Assembly (NCBI GenBank): GCA_947034895.1
Contig: OX344763.1
Location: 36,827,025-36,891,024, forward strand
Direction: 5' to 3'
DNA: 64,000 nucleotides
Origin: Rhytidiadelphus loreus
Taxonomy: Eukaryota > Streptophyta > Bryopsida > Hypnales > Hylocomiaceae
Of the stretch, positions 1 to 13,859 are shown one piece after another (positions within the stretch are counted from its first letter, which is position 1; the number at the start of each line of letters is the position of its first letter). The position numbers and the translations under genes were made by a program. The notes under the pieces are model-generated. The model was not told where the DNA came from. It saw nothing but the letters and a program-made list of their open reading frames with translations, and ran no database searches.

Positions 1-49
1 GGTTAGAATAAGGTAGTTGAAATGAAGATCTTCAAACAAAATTTATAAA

Positions 50-577
50 TTAAAATATCACAAATAAGAAACTGAGCAAATTAGAATTACCTCGACAAGC
101 AACCTTCACAGCTTCTACCATGTTCGACCAGTCTTGCCGAGAAATGAAGTGAGGCGTATTTGAGTTGTCAGACGTCTGCTTAGCCCAAACGGGAACACCC
201 ATGCATTCAAATACTAGTTGCTCTTCACTAATGTTCAAATCATATTTCCATGACATCTTGATGCTATCGTGAGTGAAGTCGACCAAAGAACTGAAGTCGA
301 AGAAAGCATCAGATTGATAGCATGATCTGTCATCTTGATAATTTGTGAAAATCTGTGCTTGGCATACTCTGACAGCTGCTACAAAGTCACATACAAATAA
401 GTTACGACCTTGAGAGAACTTGATGAGCTGGTTCAATTGCTCAAGCAGCGGTAACATGCAAGCAAGTCCGAGAACTGTCTTAACATTAGTCAAACACTTC
501 AAGTTGTTTTGGGCAACTATCAATGATGTAGAGTCCAAGTGCATCTTGTAAAGCAAAATCGGGTATTGAGCAAGCAC
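50..577 (-). pseudogene. hAT transposase, continuation after in-frame TGA; runs off the left edge
   Basis: The frame resumes directly after TGA 578-580 (first codon GTG at 577) and reads 175 codons that continue the hAT protein. The KPAK / VLAQYP junction is where related plant transposases, as I recall them, have an Arg. The segment is mainly helical and includes FVCDFVAAV and WKYDLNISEEQLVFEC, as in the insertion region between the second and third catalytic residues. A good splice donor, GAG|GTAATT on the minus strand, has its GT at 90-89, so the exon probably ends at 91 and the last dozen codons to 50 are intronic. The C-terminal hAT dimerisation domain would lie beyond position 1. It is annotated as a pseudogene because of the TGA; readthrough or a sequencing error cannot be excluded. 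Confidence 0.7.
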
Positions 578-2407
578 TCATTTGGCTGGTTTCAGCATAG
601 AGATCCATCGGGTCTTCACTTGCTTCATTATCTTGTTGCCCTTCTTCTCCATCAAAGCAGCCAACTTTGTAAATTCGATGTGTTGTTTAGGAGAGTGGGC
701 AAAGTAAGCATGCATGGATTGAAGCAAGTCTTCAACGTTAGATACTACCTCCATCTTGGACAAAATTTGAAGTGCCAATTGCACCCTATGTGACATGCAA
801 TGTTGTCCAGACATCCAAGGAGCATGAAAAGCTTTCAACTGTTGAGTAGCTCCAGTTCGTACGCCTTGGAACACGTTTGCTCCGTCAGCCCCGAAGCAAA
901 TCACCTTATCAGCTATATTCTGTCGAGTAAGGCCTCCACGACCCTTCAAGGCGTCAACAATGACCGTTGTCATGTTGTTGGCACTGCCACCGTCAACCAC
1001 CCTTTGCAATGATAACAACATCAGAACTCGACACCACCGTTCTTGGATATAAATATGAATGCAAAGCCAACTTTGATTATCAACGCTAGTCACCTCATCG
1101 CATGTAATTGACAAGAAACGGGCTTTTCTAATTTCCTCCTTCATGTTGTGATTGATCTGGGCGTGTATGATTTCGGCCATTTGCCAACCAGAATTATCAC
1201 TCCAATGTTTTTTTGGCATATGTGGCACCTTCAAAAAGCTGAGTAAGTGGTTGAGATTTTCATACTCAAGCATAGGACGCCCCTCTGCCAGAATGTGGAA
1301 GACCGTTGCAAACTGAACCCGTTTTCTACTATGTTCCCCTGCTTCATTCTGCACCATGTCATGAACACTCTTATTACCTCGCTGTGCATACAACACAACG
1401 TTTTTGGCGTGAGCACAATCCTTGGAATAATAGTATTCACCCTTCAATGCAATACCAACAAGGTTCTTGGTTGCTCGACGACGACCGGCATGCTTGGTAA
1501 TTGTATCATACTTTGCGTTTAAGATCTTCTCCTTTCCTTCAATCGTGGAACAGATCAAACACTTCACTGACTCGATAGATCCATCAGCACTACGATGCAT
1601 TTCTGCCCAAGGACATTTGGCAGCCCATGAGTCTTGAAACCTCCTAGACGCTCCATATTGTTTACGTGCAAGAATAGGATTCGGCAATGGTTTAGTATCC
1701 ACTAAGTCGTCTCCATCATCACCGCTCAAGATCAAGATCGTTTCTTCATCAGAGCAATTCACAAATTCAATCCCGTCCTTGTCAATCGTGCGATTTGCTA
1801 GAATGCCTTTCAGACCTTTGTTAGATGCACTTGAAGTTCCTTCGGAGACAGTTGCCTTCCCTCTTCCTTCTGATCGATTAGGATGGTGCTTGCTCTTCAT
1901 CTTCCGTGATGCTTCTAGCAAAGGCGCCTTTCCTTTGCCATTCCCGACCTCTGGTTCAGATCTTACTTGACGTGCAGGCAAACATGGTGATCTGATCCGT
2001 AGAGGTACTTCCAAAATCCTTTGTGGCTTGTGAACTTCAGAGCAAGGACGTAGACATACCTCCGGCAACAACAGATCTGTACTTTGAGTGTTGCGACTTG
2101 AATTGAAATAAAGAAACAATGACTTAGTTTCTCCATCACGGTGTTCTCGTCTGCTACTTGTTTGAGGCAGCTTCTCCATCACGGTGTTCTCAACAAGTTC
2201 AGAGTCGATTTGTACATTGTTGGGTAGACTGAGACTTCTAGGAGTTGTTTGACTCACATCGATCGAAGGTTGTAATTGAATGTCTTCAACAAAGTAACCT
2301 TTGTCTGCATCCCTACCATCCAAGCTGTGGCCATCGATCTCCATATAGCTGCTCAGTACAACAGTATTTGATATGTCATGCAACTCCAATTTAAAAAACG
2401 AGTTCAA
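578..2407 (-). CDS. hAT-superfamily transposase, N-terminal and central part (interrupted)
   Basis: 609 codons read without a stop. The first codon at 2407 is TTG; the first ATG is codon 22, at 2344-2342, and is the likelier start (upstream stop at 2414-2416). Residues 1-250 are polar, low-complexity and probably disordered. A BED/TTF-like zinc finger follows at about 258-335, with W261, PWAE, C283-x2-C286, H306 and C331/H333 as likely ligands. The hAT RNase H-like core starts near 430: CDEVT with D437 fits the first catalytic Asp, and FGADG with D508 fits the second. CMSHR (537-541) and KTRWISML (598-605) are conserved hAT blocks. The frame ends at TGA 578-580 and continues in the same frame below. 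Transposases of this class cut and paste DNA in the nucleus. The gene is intact enough to be fairly young but is probably inactive because of the stop. The third catalytic residue and dimerisation domain are not in the window. Confidence 0.82.
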   Translation of the reverse strand: MNSFFKLELHDISNTVVLSSYMEIDGHSLDGRDADKGYFVEDIQLQPSIDVSQTTPRSLSLPNNVQIDSELVENTVMEKLPQTSSRREHRDGETKSLFLYFNSSRNTQSTDLLLPEVCLRPCSEVHKPQRILEVPLRIRSPCLPARQVRSEPEVGNGKGKAPLLEASRKMKSKHHPNRSEGRGKATVSEGTSSASNKGLKGILANRTIDKDGIEFVNCSDEETILILSGDDGDDLVDTKPLPNPILARKQYGASRRFQDSWAAKCPWAEMHRSADGSIESVKCLICSTIEGKEKILNAKYDTITKHAGRRRATKNLVGIALKGEYYYSKDCAHAKNVVLYAQRGNKSVHDMVQNEAGEHSRKRVQFATVFHILAEGRPMLEYENLNHLLSFLKVPHMPKKHWSDNSGWQMAEIIHAQINHNMKEEIRKARFLSITCDEVTSVDNQSWLCIHIYIQERWCRVLMLLSLQRVVDGGSANNMTTVIVDALKGRGGLTRQNIADKVICFGADGANVFQGVRTGATQQLKAFHAPWMSGQHCMSHRVQLALQILSKMEVVSNVEDLLQSMHAYFAHSPKQHIEFTKLAALMEKKGNKIMKQVKTRWISMLKPAK

Positions 2408-2416
2408 AAAATTTCA

Positions 2417-4049
2417 ATATGGAAAGATCTAATCAAGGAAGCTTGAAAGCGTTTGACAAGTATTACATGGGCCAATGCATTTTAAAATCCTACTTACAAA
2501 AATGTATCAAACCATCATAGTTAGAATTTCTTTACCTAACCAATACAATATGACCCAACGAACTAACCAATAGGAAATTGAAGTCATGATCTTACAGTAA
2601 TATCAAGCAACAAACTTGTCATGCAAGCAATGCAACTGCAAGGAGACCACCATATCCTAATGGAGCTAGAATGCTAGATCAATGTAGATTTTCACAACTT
2701 GAATCATACAAGAAATACAAGAGGTTGGTTTCAACTTTTACCTAGATACAAATGAATCACAAGTTTGTAGAAAACAATTGCAAAAAAAAAAGATTGAACT
2801 CATCAAATTGTGAGACTTCTATATTTTTCCAAGCCTCCATTGTTGCTAGTTGCTACCACCAAATCTTACAAGCACCATTGATTGCAACCCTAAATTTCAC
2901 AAATCAATTGAAACAGATACACAATTAAGTTTGGATCCCACAGTAATAACAACGGTAACCCAACTCATCCTGAATTGATTGTCTTCTACACAGGCGGCAT
3001 CTCGGTAATTATAGTAAATTTGAATTTCAAAGTTTAATAATCAATATCTAATATAAATTTAAAAAATCAAGGTAAATTGTGAATTTTTGATGTGATTGGC
3101 ACTTTGGCAGTTTGGCACTTACTTGATGTTCTAAAACCACCTTCACTTGCCTTATTTTTCTTCTTCTAAAAACTTAGAAGTCATTATATAATAATACTAC
3201 ATGTTCATTAATCTTTATATATCAATCTTTCTACAATTATTATAAGAGATGTATATAAAAATAATAAAGTATTCTGCAGAATAATTATTAATAGTTACAT
3301 ACCACACTTAAATAAATATATATGGAAATTGATATAAAAGAAATAAACAAACATCTAGCAATTTATATTAACAATCTTCATAGAAATATAAAGAAGAAAT
3401 GATTGGCAAATGAAAATAAAATATATTAGAAGCATGTTCTTTTTATACTAGTCCAATAGTCCAATACACAAAGTAATAATAGAAATGTTTTTATTTTTAT
3501 TTTAATAAATTCTATAATAAAAAATAGAAAACAATAATAGAAGTAAAAGTAAAAATATAAAAATATAAATATAGTAGTTAATACAAAAACCTTTGCTTTT
3601 AGTTAACATTGTTGAAAATAGGTGATAAACTTTTATTAATGAAATTTTCAAAATCATAGCTATGGGAACCAAACCTTGAAAGAATTATTGGCTCCTAAGT
3701 TGTTTGTACAAGAGACTAACATGGCGATTTTAGAGTATTGGATATTGAAGTAAAGACTAGGGCAGGCGAAAAGTTGTAATCCAATAGGTAAGTTTTGGCT
3801 ATCTTGTTTGAAATGTGTGGCCATAATGAGAGAAGTATAGGCGATTATAGCCAAGAGCTTATCCAACTCAATGGCGATGTGAGCTTTTAATACGAGGCCA
3901 CATGGCTATATACAATTTGTGGAATAGTGAAATTAGGCGAAAAAATAAAATTTCTACCCCTTTAAATCATGTAGTCAAATCGAAGTACATTGAGAGTGGG
4001 TGAATTTTGGCGATTTTTCGCCACTAAAAAAAACGTTGTTGCTAACTCA
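2417..4049. other. AT-rich stretch without recognisable gene
   Basis: This is upstream of the hAT gene. It is very AT-rich, especially 3000-3660, with only short ORFs. No TIR for the hAT element was identified here; its partner end lies outside the window. Confidence 0.6.
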
Positions 4050-4057
4050 CATATCAG

Positions 4058-4268
4058 GGGCGGGGTGGATTGACCCCCTCGCTCGGCCCTGCAGGCAAAC
4101 CCTGGAATTATTTATTTTCCGCACATGATTTTTTTTGCAAATTTTTAATTCATTTTTGCGATCAGAGGCCCCAAATTCATCAGGAGAATTAGAGACTAAA
4201 CCCTAGAACGGTCCAAAATAGGGTTTTTTTTTTACATGCACCCCTAGTAAGGTCAATCCACCCCGATC
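4058..4268. mobile_element. hAT-type MITE, family N, copy 1
   Basis: A 211-bp element whose ends are inverted repeats of the core CGGGGTGGATTGACC (from 4061, and reverse-complemented up to 4265). It is flanked by near-identical 8-bp sequences, CATATCAG (4050-4057) and CATATTAG (4269-4276). An 8-bp TSD is typical of hAT elements. The interior has no ORF. It shares the block around ACATGCACCCCT and the GATCAGAGGCCCC-like block with copies at 4458, 43390 and 47546. Confidence 0.72.
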
Positions 4269-4361
4269 CATATTAGGGGTAGTCACACCTTCTTCACTTG
4301 GCACTTGAAGAATGGAGAATGGAAACGTGGCGGCTTGGGGTTGGCTAGCTTTATATTGGTA

Positions 4362-4457
4362 GAATATACTTTGTTGGATATATCTTCCGCACTCCTAGTC
4401 TTTACCTCCGAAGGTGACGATTGGGAATGCGGAAGATATATCCAACTAAGTATATTC
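4362..4457. repeat. Hairpin with 30-bp arms
   Basis: The arms 4362-4391 and 4428-4457 are complementary except for one mismatch. Each contains GGATATATCTTCCGCA or its complement. The loop is about 36 nt. Its right tip, GTATATTC, became the 8-bp target duplicated by the neighbouring MITE. Confidence 0.75.
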
Positions 4458-4683
4458 GATCAGGGTGAATTGACCCCCTCACTCATCCTTACCAGGGGTG
4501 CATGTAAAAGAAAAGCCCCCTATTTTGGGCCGTTCTAGGGTATACTCTCGACCTCCCTTGACTAATTTGGGGTCTCTGATCACAAAAATGAATTAAAATT
4601 TTGCAAGAAAATTCATGTGCGAAAAATAAATAATTCCAGGGCTTGCCCGCAGGGCCGAGCGAGGGGGTCAGTTCACCCTGGCC
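4458..4683. mobile_element. hAT-type MITE, family N, copy 2 (intact TSD)
   Basis: A 226-bp element with TIR core CAGGGTGAAYTGACCCCCTC at both ends. It is flanked by an exact 8-bp duplication, GTATATTC, at 4450-4457 and 4684-4691. It is inverted relative to copy 1: its ACATGCACCCC-like block is near the left end here and near the right end in copy 1. There is no coding potential. The hAT assignment rests on TSD length and on TIRs starting close to CAGGG. Confidence 0.8.
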
Positions 4684-4945
4684 GTATATTCCTTTGTGCT
4701 CTACACTTTTACCTTTCATTGCCGCTTTACCTTTGTTGTTGCCGATTTTCCTCCAACTTTACGTCTAATCTTAGATTTAAGTAAGTTACTTCTCCACTTT
4801 TTTCATTCTCCACTCTCAACACATTTTTTAGGGGTGTCACACCTTCTTCACCCATCATGACTTCCCATTGGCTCCTCCAAACCCTCACCAACTTCTCATT
4901 CTCCATTCTCCAAGTGCAAAGTGAAGAAGGTGTGACTACCCCTAT

Positions 4946-5245
4946 TTTTGCAAAGATTGTGAAAAGTTTGGGAGAAGACATTTGCAGGTAGAATGAAGAC
5001 ATTCCGACAAGAAATGAATTTTGTGTGATTTTTCAAAGTTTGTCGGGACGAAATTGGTAAAGTGTAGGTAGACCCATGCTAAACCACACGTTGATGTGTT
5101 CCCTGTCTAAGTGCATTGTCATGACGCTAAAGGATTGTTATAAGATTGTGGTAATGGGTGGGTGACTAACGCAAATGGGAGGATATAGTTGATGTGGGAA
5201 TTGGGTGACTGACGGCATCGGGTTGTTCTACCTTAGATTGGATGG
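4946..5245. repeat. Dispersed repeat J, copy 1
   Basis: About 300 bp resembling 44232-44420 plus 45172-45275. Shared blocks include GACATTCCGACAAGAAATGA, AAGTGCATTGTCATGA and GTGGTAATGGGTGG. The nature of the repeat is unknown and no frame is open. Confidence 0.6.
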
Positions 5246-6782
5246 AAAAATACTCTCTAATAGATGCAAGATTATAGTCGAATACATGGAAAGGTTTGGG
5301 GAGATGAAGACAGTGTTCTTAGTCAAAAGGACACATTTTTATAAAATAGATTTCATCATGTGGCAATTCTTTTGCGAAATAAAAGCAAACTTCCATATTG
5401 TATTGGAATTGGAAATTTGATTTTGAGTTTTCTAGAATCAGTAGTGCCTTTGCAAAGTTCCACAATATTTTCACTTCTATTTAAGGAGCACATTTTAGGA
5501 ATAGCTTTGTCTTGTTGTCAAACTATTAGCAAATAAGAAGTTCAAGTCTATTGTTAAAAACAGTTTTTCAAAAACTGGAAAGTTGCCTCTCTTACTTTTT
5601 TGTAAGACTCTTCTAAAATTTTTATGACCAACAATCACAATTATCTTCATACAAATGTTGCACGCTTCCATGTAGTATTTTGAAATTTTTTTGGTCTTTT
5701 TTGCAAAGTTTGGTTGATTTTTGTACACAAAAGTCCATTCTACAAGAAATATGATCTAAATATAAAGGAAGAATAAGGAGCTTTGAGGATCAAGAGTGAA
5801 AGGGAGGAACTATTTTACTTCCTAATATGTAGATTCTATTAATAAAAGTTACATGTGAAGAAGCATAAGTAGGGCTTTATTTGAAAATGAGTCCATGATA
5901 TAAGGATGGAGTCTCTCATATCAAAACTCTTTGTTTCATTTATTTTGAGTAGTGTTAAAAAGCAATCTTTATAGGAGTGATGGAGTTGTTTTTATCCATA
6001 GGCATGGATGAAAATATTGATGTCAACTCAAATATTTGTCATAAGGTATGGATGTTGGTTCACTACTAAAATTTTGTAGCCACATAGAGATTTCAGCCAA
6101 ATATTTTCTGGATTTTTATGTATTTTAGCCTTTTGTGTATGTAAAATTATACTATTAACTTCAATTTCATCAAATTGATCATAAAGTAAAGTAGTTATTA
6201 AAAATTCAAGCAATACTTTAGATGAACAAAAATTTAATTTTACAAATATTGTCCCAAATCAGATTGTTCATTGTCTACAATATGGACTTTGTGGTGTTAT
6301 ACAATAAAAGGCCCAATCAACCATTTTTGGGTGCTACCTAAGTCTGTAATATTATTTGGGACAAAATAAAAGAACTGAAAGTTCTAATTTTTAATGTATA
6401 TCAAACCATGCTATCTTTGAATATGTATATTGCAAATTATGAAATCTACCTCTAAACCTTTTCAATGAAGAAAGGGAAACAAAATGTTCAATGTTCTCTT
6501 AATGTTATAATTTCTGTATTGGGGAAAGCAATAATGTTTTCATTAGAAATGAATCAATTTATTATGAATAAATGTTAAGAAACAGATGAAATGAGCATGA
6601 TTCATTGTACTTGGGACATGATTTTGTTCATTCATTGTTCAGATTTTCAATATGAAGTCCTCAATGAATAGGAAAAAAAATGTCCAAAATTTGTGAAGTC
6701 ATTATTATAAGTATACTATATTTGAAGTGTGAAAAAATAATTTTGGATTTATCTATCAATCCCTAAATGAATAAATGTTTGT
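5246..6782. other. AT-rich stretch without recognisable gene
   Basis: Only short ORFs (up to 77 codons) in AT-rich sequence. I see no domain, TIR or convincing promoter. Confidence 0.55.
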
Positions 6783-6976
6783 TTAACCCCTAAAGTCCCA
6801 AGGCCCTTATTTCATCAAAAAGCACTCAAAAATTGCCATGTCTATTGCAAAGAGCAAAAAAAAAGTTTTAATTTTTTTGGCATATTTAATTATAGGATCT
6901 TGCATCAGACTAGTATTATAATGTGTGGAAGAAACTTCTAAAATTTTGACTTCGTAGATTGCAAGATAATTGCGTT
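6783..6976. mobile_element. TTAA element family A, left-end fragment
   Basis: It begins with TTAACCCCTAAAGTCCCAAGG at 6783, almost the same as the left end of the full-length copy at 21066. About 190 bp follow before another TTAA end starts at 6977. The right part of this copy is missing. Confidence 0.6.
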
Positions 6977-7345
6977 TTAACCCTTGAAGGACCAAGCTAC
7001 GTTTGGGGGCAACATAAAAATTTTGGACAACTCACTACAAATGGAGATTTTATTCTTTCATTGAAATTTTCATTCAGCATGGGGACGAGGAGTAGCTTTA
7101 CAGCCCAACGATTTTCATAACTTTTGCCTACATGGTTCAAAAGTTATTGTATGATATGTATTTTTTTTCAAAGCCTGGGCAATCCAGTTTGATAAAAAAA
7201 ATCATTTTTTTCAAAAACAAAAATTTGAAATTGGTTTTCCAGATTATATATACGTGGAAAGCTTTAAATCATTCCATTTTGATTAATGAGATGAAAGTTA
7301 TGAGGAGTTTTAGTTTGGAAGCAATTATGAATTCTCTACTCTAAA
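6977..7345. mobile_element. TTAA element (A-related), left part
   Basis: It starts TTAACCCTTGAAGGACCAAG. The interior carries CATAACTTTTGCC (7116) and a block around GGAAAGCTTTAAATCATTCC that parallels the A copy at 35546. No matching right end was found. The element appears to begin at a TTAA inside, or at the edge of, the preceding A fragment. Confidence 0.5.
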
Positions 7346-7465
7346 ATAAACTTTGAAGTCTTTCATTTTAACTCAATTTTCAATATTTTGGGGAAAAAAT
7401 AAAATCATAGGATGTAGATTGTTTATTACAACTCACCAAAGACCACAACATTTACATGTCATATG

Positions 7466-7937
7466 CCAAAGTTACAAAAGTGTCCCAAATATTTTTTGGT
7501 CGACATTCTCTCAGTGTTTCTTCAACATACGCACATATTGATTTGAGAGATGTACATAGAGTGATGATGTTGGTTTTTGGCTAGGTGCAATTCTAGATGT
7601 AAGTACCCACCTTAACTTGCCGGCCTTTCGTCTTTCTTAGTAAGGAAATGATCCAACATTTTAACATGGTCCGTGATGCTATAGGCTATGACTACCATCC
7701 CCCAAAGTTACAAAAGGTCCCAAGTTTTTTTTCCGTCGACGTTCTATAATCGTTTCTTCGACATACGTACATATTGATTTGGGAGATGTACACAGAGTGA
7801 TGATGTCGGTTTTTTGGCTGTGTGCAATTCCAAGTGTAAGTACCCACTTTAACTTACCCTTTTTGTCTTTCTTGAAATGGTAAATGATCCAACATTTTGA
7901 CATGTTCCGCGATGTTCTGTGATGCTATTGGGTATGC
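7466..7937. repeat. Diverged tandem duplication, period 236 bp
   Basis: Copy 1 (7466-7690) and copy 2 (7702-7937) share CCAAAGTTACAAAAG, GTACATATTGATTTG, AGAGTGATGATGT and ATGATCCAACATTTT, with scattered substitutions and small indels. Neither copy codes for a recognisable protein. Confidence 0.72.
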
Positions 7938-8352
7938 GGACTCCCCTCCCCTCCCCCAACTGTAGCCAGTTGGTACATGATCCAGTACCACTACTACTTT
8001 TTCTGGGCTTTGGACTTGCAGGTGGGTAGCGGGTACAAAGTGCTTCTGCGCATCGTCACTCAGTCGGGTACACAATTGGTAGAGTAATAAGACTTAGACT
8101 GTTTCCAATTCAACCTCGCCACGACAAGTACGATGATGCACGAAGTTTATGATGTTCCTACTTCTGTAGCCAGACTAACGTACAGTAAGTTACCTGGCAG
8201 CGTACCCATTATGGCACCCTTTCCCAATTGCATTCCCCATGTACTTTACTCACTTACACATGTCCAATATTTCAATAAATAAAAAGTAGTGTTTGGATGT
8301 AGAAAGGGGGATGCAACTGGAACGGAAAAGGGAACGACCTATTTCCAAGCAC

Positions 8353-8573
8353 TTAACCCTTGAAGGATGGACTTGTGACCGTGGAAATCATGCCTTTGGT
8401 TACCATACAAATCATTCACTTAAAAAATTTGCAAGAGCACTCATTAGAAGTCAAACTACTGTAGAAGAACTCCCCTTTTCACAACAAAATTTTGATGATG
8501 AATAGTGGCCTACTAGAAGGATTTTCTATCATCCATTGGACAAGAAACGTCCTCATTGGCCTTTAAGGGTTAA
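8353..8573. mobile_element. TTAA element family B, copy 1
   Basis: A 221-bp element starting TTAACCCTTGAAGGATGG and ending CCTTTAAGGGTTAA, with TTAA at both boundaries. The interior TAGAAGTCAAACTACTGTAG block is shared with the copies at 20101 and 58896. The ORF that crosses it is incidental. Confidence 0.68.
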
Positions 8574-9557
8574 GCAATTTACCTTATCTGCGGCATTGGG
8601 AAGGTTGAGGGAAAAAAATTCCCATGTAGAGAAACAGATTTAAGAAGGATTTCATAATTTTTTGCATTAAACCCTCAAAAACAAAATTATCATGAATTTT
8701 TTTCATGATGATTTTGTTTGTCCCATTCTCGTTCTATAAGCAAATCAATTCCAACCATAGGCTAGTTACAAAACCGACATAGGTGATCATTGTGGCTTTC
8801 AATGTACATGTTTTGATGATTGTATGCTTTCAATGTACACCTCCCATACATTTTTGTTGCTTGTACTTGCCGTGTTGTACATGAACTATCACCTTATAGT
8901 ACATTTGATTGGAAATTAAGCAGCCTAAGTTGTGAGAATGGGATGTTGGTTGGAAATGGATCAAGTCCTTTAATACCATTAGGTATGTTTATTGTGGGTT
9001 GCGTACACATGTCTAACATTTTAGTCAAAAAAATAGTGTTCAGATGTCGAGAGGGGATGTAATTGGAACAGAAAAGGATCCATAATATGTGTGCTTATTG
9101 AGGGCTATATTTGTTTTCAAGGATGTCAAAGAGAAAAATAACTTTGATCCCATTGTAAGTGACATTTATTGCATATTTAGGCTAAATGAATATAATACTA
9201 CTTGTGGGATTTTCAATTTTGTGTTTTTCTCTCCTATTGTACATGTATGATTCAATTGTATGAATTGTTTGATATATGTACTATTTGTATAGGTTGTGTT
9301 CAATAGTTAGAGTGTACATGTACTAATCAACCCTAAAACCACATATGAATTTTTGAATTACATTAGGGACATATTTAAATGCCTCAAATTTATGTTTTAA
9401 GTACTACAGGGTGTAGGAAAATGGGTGAAAAGTAGAAATAGAAAAGGGGCATATCTATTGAGAACTAATAGCTAAAGGGACTCTCTAATAAACAAAATTG
9501 GACTCACAAATATATGGATTACAAGATATAGTAAAGTATTCAAGCTATGTTATAGTC
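8574..9557. other. No recognisable gene
   Basis: AT-rich sequence with short ORFs only. The text around 8820-9062 has no recognisable domain. Confidence 0.5.
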
Positions 9558-9795
9558 ACCTTTAGTGGTTGTAGGGTACTTATTTTATGTACACTTAGGT
9601 TTAAGGCTTGTAGGTTCATATTTCTAGGCTTACACACACATTTCTAAACTCAAATCTATTAGCCTATGAGTCTATGAGTCTATATTATAGACACTTTCAA
9701 TGGTTATAGGTGTCTATGTTATGGGTACATATATTATAGATTCTTTCCATGTTATAGTGTACCTACATTTAATACACTAGCATCGTTGTTTTACA
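9558..9795. repeat. Dispersed repeat family E, copy 1 (two partial copies)
   Basis: It contains the family pattern of ATTATAGACAC / GTTATAGG / GGTACATAT phrases and ends near CTAGCATCGTTG. It matches the tails of the copies at 20820, 25460 and 52454. The first about 80 bp look like the end of one copy and the rest like the end of a second. Confidence 0.5.
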
Positions 9796-10860
9796 ACCTA
9801 AGAAATTTGGAATTTGGCCAAAAATCATGACTTAGAGAGTTGAAACTTGGAACGTAGTGTAAAGCACTTGTAAGTTAAGCCTCATGCTATTCCATAATTT
9901 GTTTATAAGACCTTGACCCTAAGAGGACACCAAGGATGTTTTGTGTCCTCAATTTAGATGGTTACATAGACTTTGTGTATATTGAAAAATGGATAATTTT
10001 CATCCAATTTTTGTGTGCAACTTCTTTGATGCTATATCCACATGATTGGCTTAAGTTCAAAACATTTTAGTTTTTTTTTAAATTTTATATGGGAAAGTTT
10101 ATAAAAAAAATGATACATTATTCAATGTATTTCAATACTTTGAACTTTTTTTCCTTAGAATTTGGTTTTCACATTCAGACAAAAATAACAAGAAGTTTCT
10201 ATGCTACTTGGAAATTTTGAAGAATTCATAAAATGAAGAATCATTTCATTGAAAGTTTCAAGTTCATGATCTATAACCATGATTAAAATATGGAGTGATA
10301 CAAAAAAAATCTTTACACTACACTAATCTACATTGTAATGCATTTCTATTTTGAAAATTTTAGATTTTCAGAGCATTATTTGTATATGCTATGAATTTTC
10401 TTCATTTTTCATGGCAATTCAAAATTTCCACAAAAAAATTCTGAAAACTTATGACATATATTAGACATATGATTTCATCTCTATAAAATAAAACCAATAA
10501 AATTCACTCATAAACAATGAAGAAATGGAAGACACAAAATGAAGGACTTTTAAGCAAGTTTTTTGGGGGTGAAATAGTTTGAGATTGCACCAAAAAGAAG
10601 TAATTTGGCTAAAATAATGACCGTGAAGATTTTTGCCATAAACATTTGAATTAAAAGAAAATCTTAGATGAAACCACAAGATTATAGATGATAACAAAAT
10701 TATAGATTTGTTGTATGTGATAATTATGGTCTGATGTGATTTTTTTTGTCCAATATGTGGATGAATGTTGAAATTTGGAGCACCACTATAACATTTTATA
10801 CTGCCACTTTGGCACTTCATAAAAAATCAGGAACCCCCAAAATAAATGCTTTCAAGTTTT
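9796..10860. other. AT-rich stretch without recognisable gene
   Basis: The 119-codon minus-strand ORF at 10461-10820 is hydrophobic and low-complexity with no motif, so I do not call it a gene. Confidence 0.5.
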
Positions 10861-10861
10861 A

Positions 10862-11350
10862 GTTTTTGAAACAAATGAAACGGGATTTCATTTTAGTTTT
10901 TTTTGGAAACAAATGAAAACGCTTTCATGTTTGACTACTCCACGGTGATAGGCTCCGTGTCCCGTCCTTTTGGGGTTAAATCAATGTTCCGTATTATGTG
11001 CATTCGTGAGTTTCGTCAGCATCCACCCACATGCAATCTGACAAAAATAATAAGGGGAACAGAAGGGAACAGTGACGGGGAACACTGAGCAAGTCCAGAG
11101 TTCCCGGTCTGCTGCTGGTCAACTCCCTGTTATAGATAATGGACAGAATCCAATCCTCCCTGCACGTACCTTCACTTGCCTTGGCAACCAAACATTGTCA
11201 TGTTTAATCAAACAATTCCTTCAATATTTTTTTCATTTTTGGAAACCAAAGCTACTGTAGATTGTGGCCGGTGGGCTTGTACTTTATCTGGCCCTTGGCA
11301 ATGAAATTCCGTTTCATTTGTATTAAAAAATTAAAATTAAAATTAAAAAA
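10862..11350. repeat. LINE-like 3-prime tail relics in opposed orientation
   Basis: Two minus-oriented tails (10862-10892 and 10893-10924) read TCATTTGTTTCC followed by an A-run on the minus strand. One plus-oriented tail (11296-11350) reads AATGAAATTCCGTTTCATTTG followed by an A-rich tract with repeated TTAAAA. Such ends resemble 3-prime termini of plant L1-type retrotransposons. The same phrase recurs at 26921-26978 and 38018-38140. The alternative is a TIR element with 25-bp ends. Confidence 0.35.

Positions 11351-13859
<2,509 letters not shown>

Larger units (their letters stand above)
4276..4942. mobile_element. Composite TIR element with TA flanks, hosting a nested MITE
   Basis: The outer ends are inverted repeats of about 46 bp: GGGGTAGTCACACCTTCTTC from 4276, with its complement ending at 4942. 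They match almost perfectly except for G/T and A/G differences. TA dinucleotides lie directly outside (4274-4275 and 4943-4944), which suggests a Tc1/mariner-like insertion. The interior holds a 30-bp-arm hairpin (4362-4457) and a hAT-type MITE (4458-4683). A third TIR-like piece starts at 4831. No coding capacity is seen. Confidence 0.55.

Noticed and set aside
10461..10820. 119-codon minus-strand ORF
   Set aside because: AT-rich, Ser/Phe/Ile-rich translation with no motif or start support.
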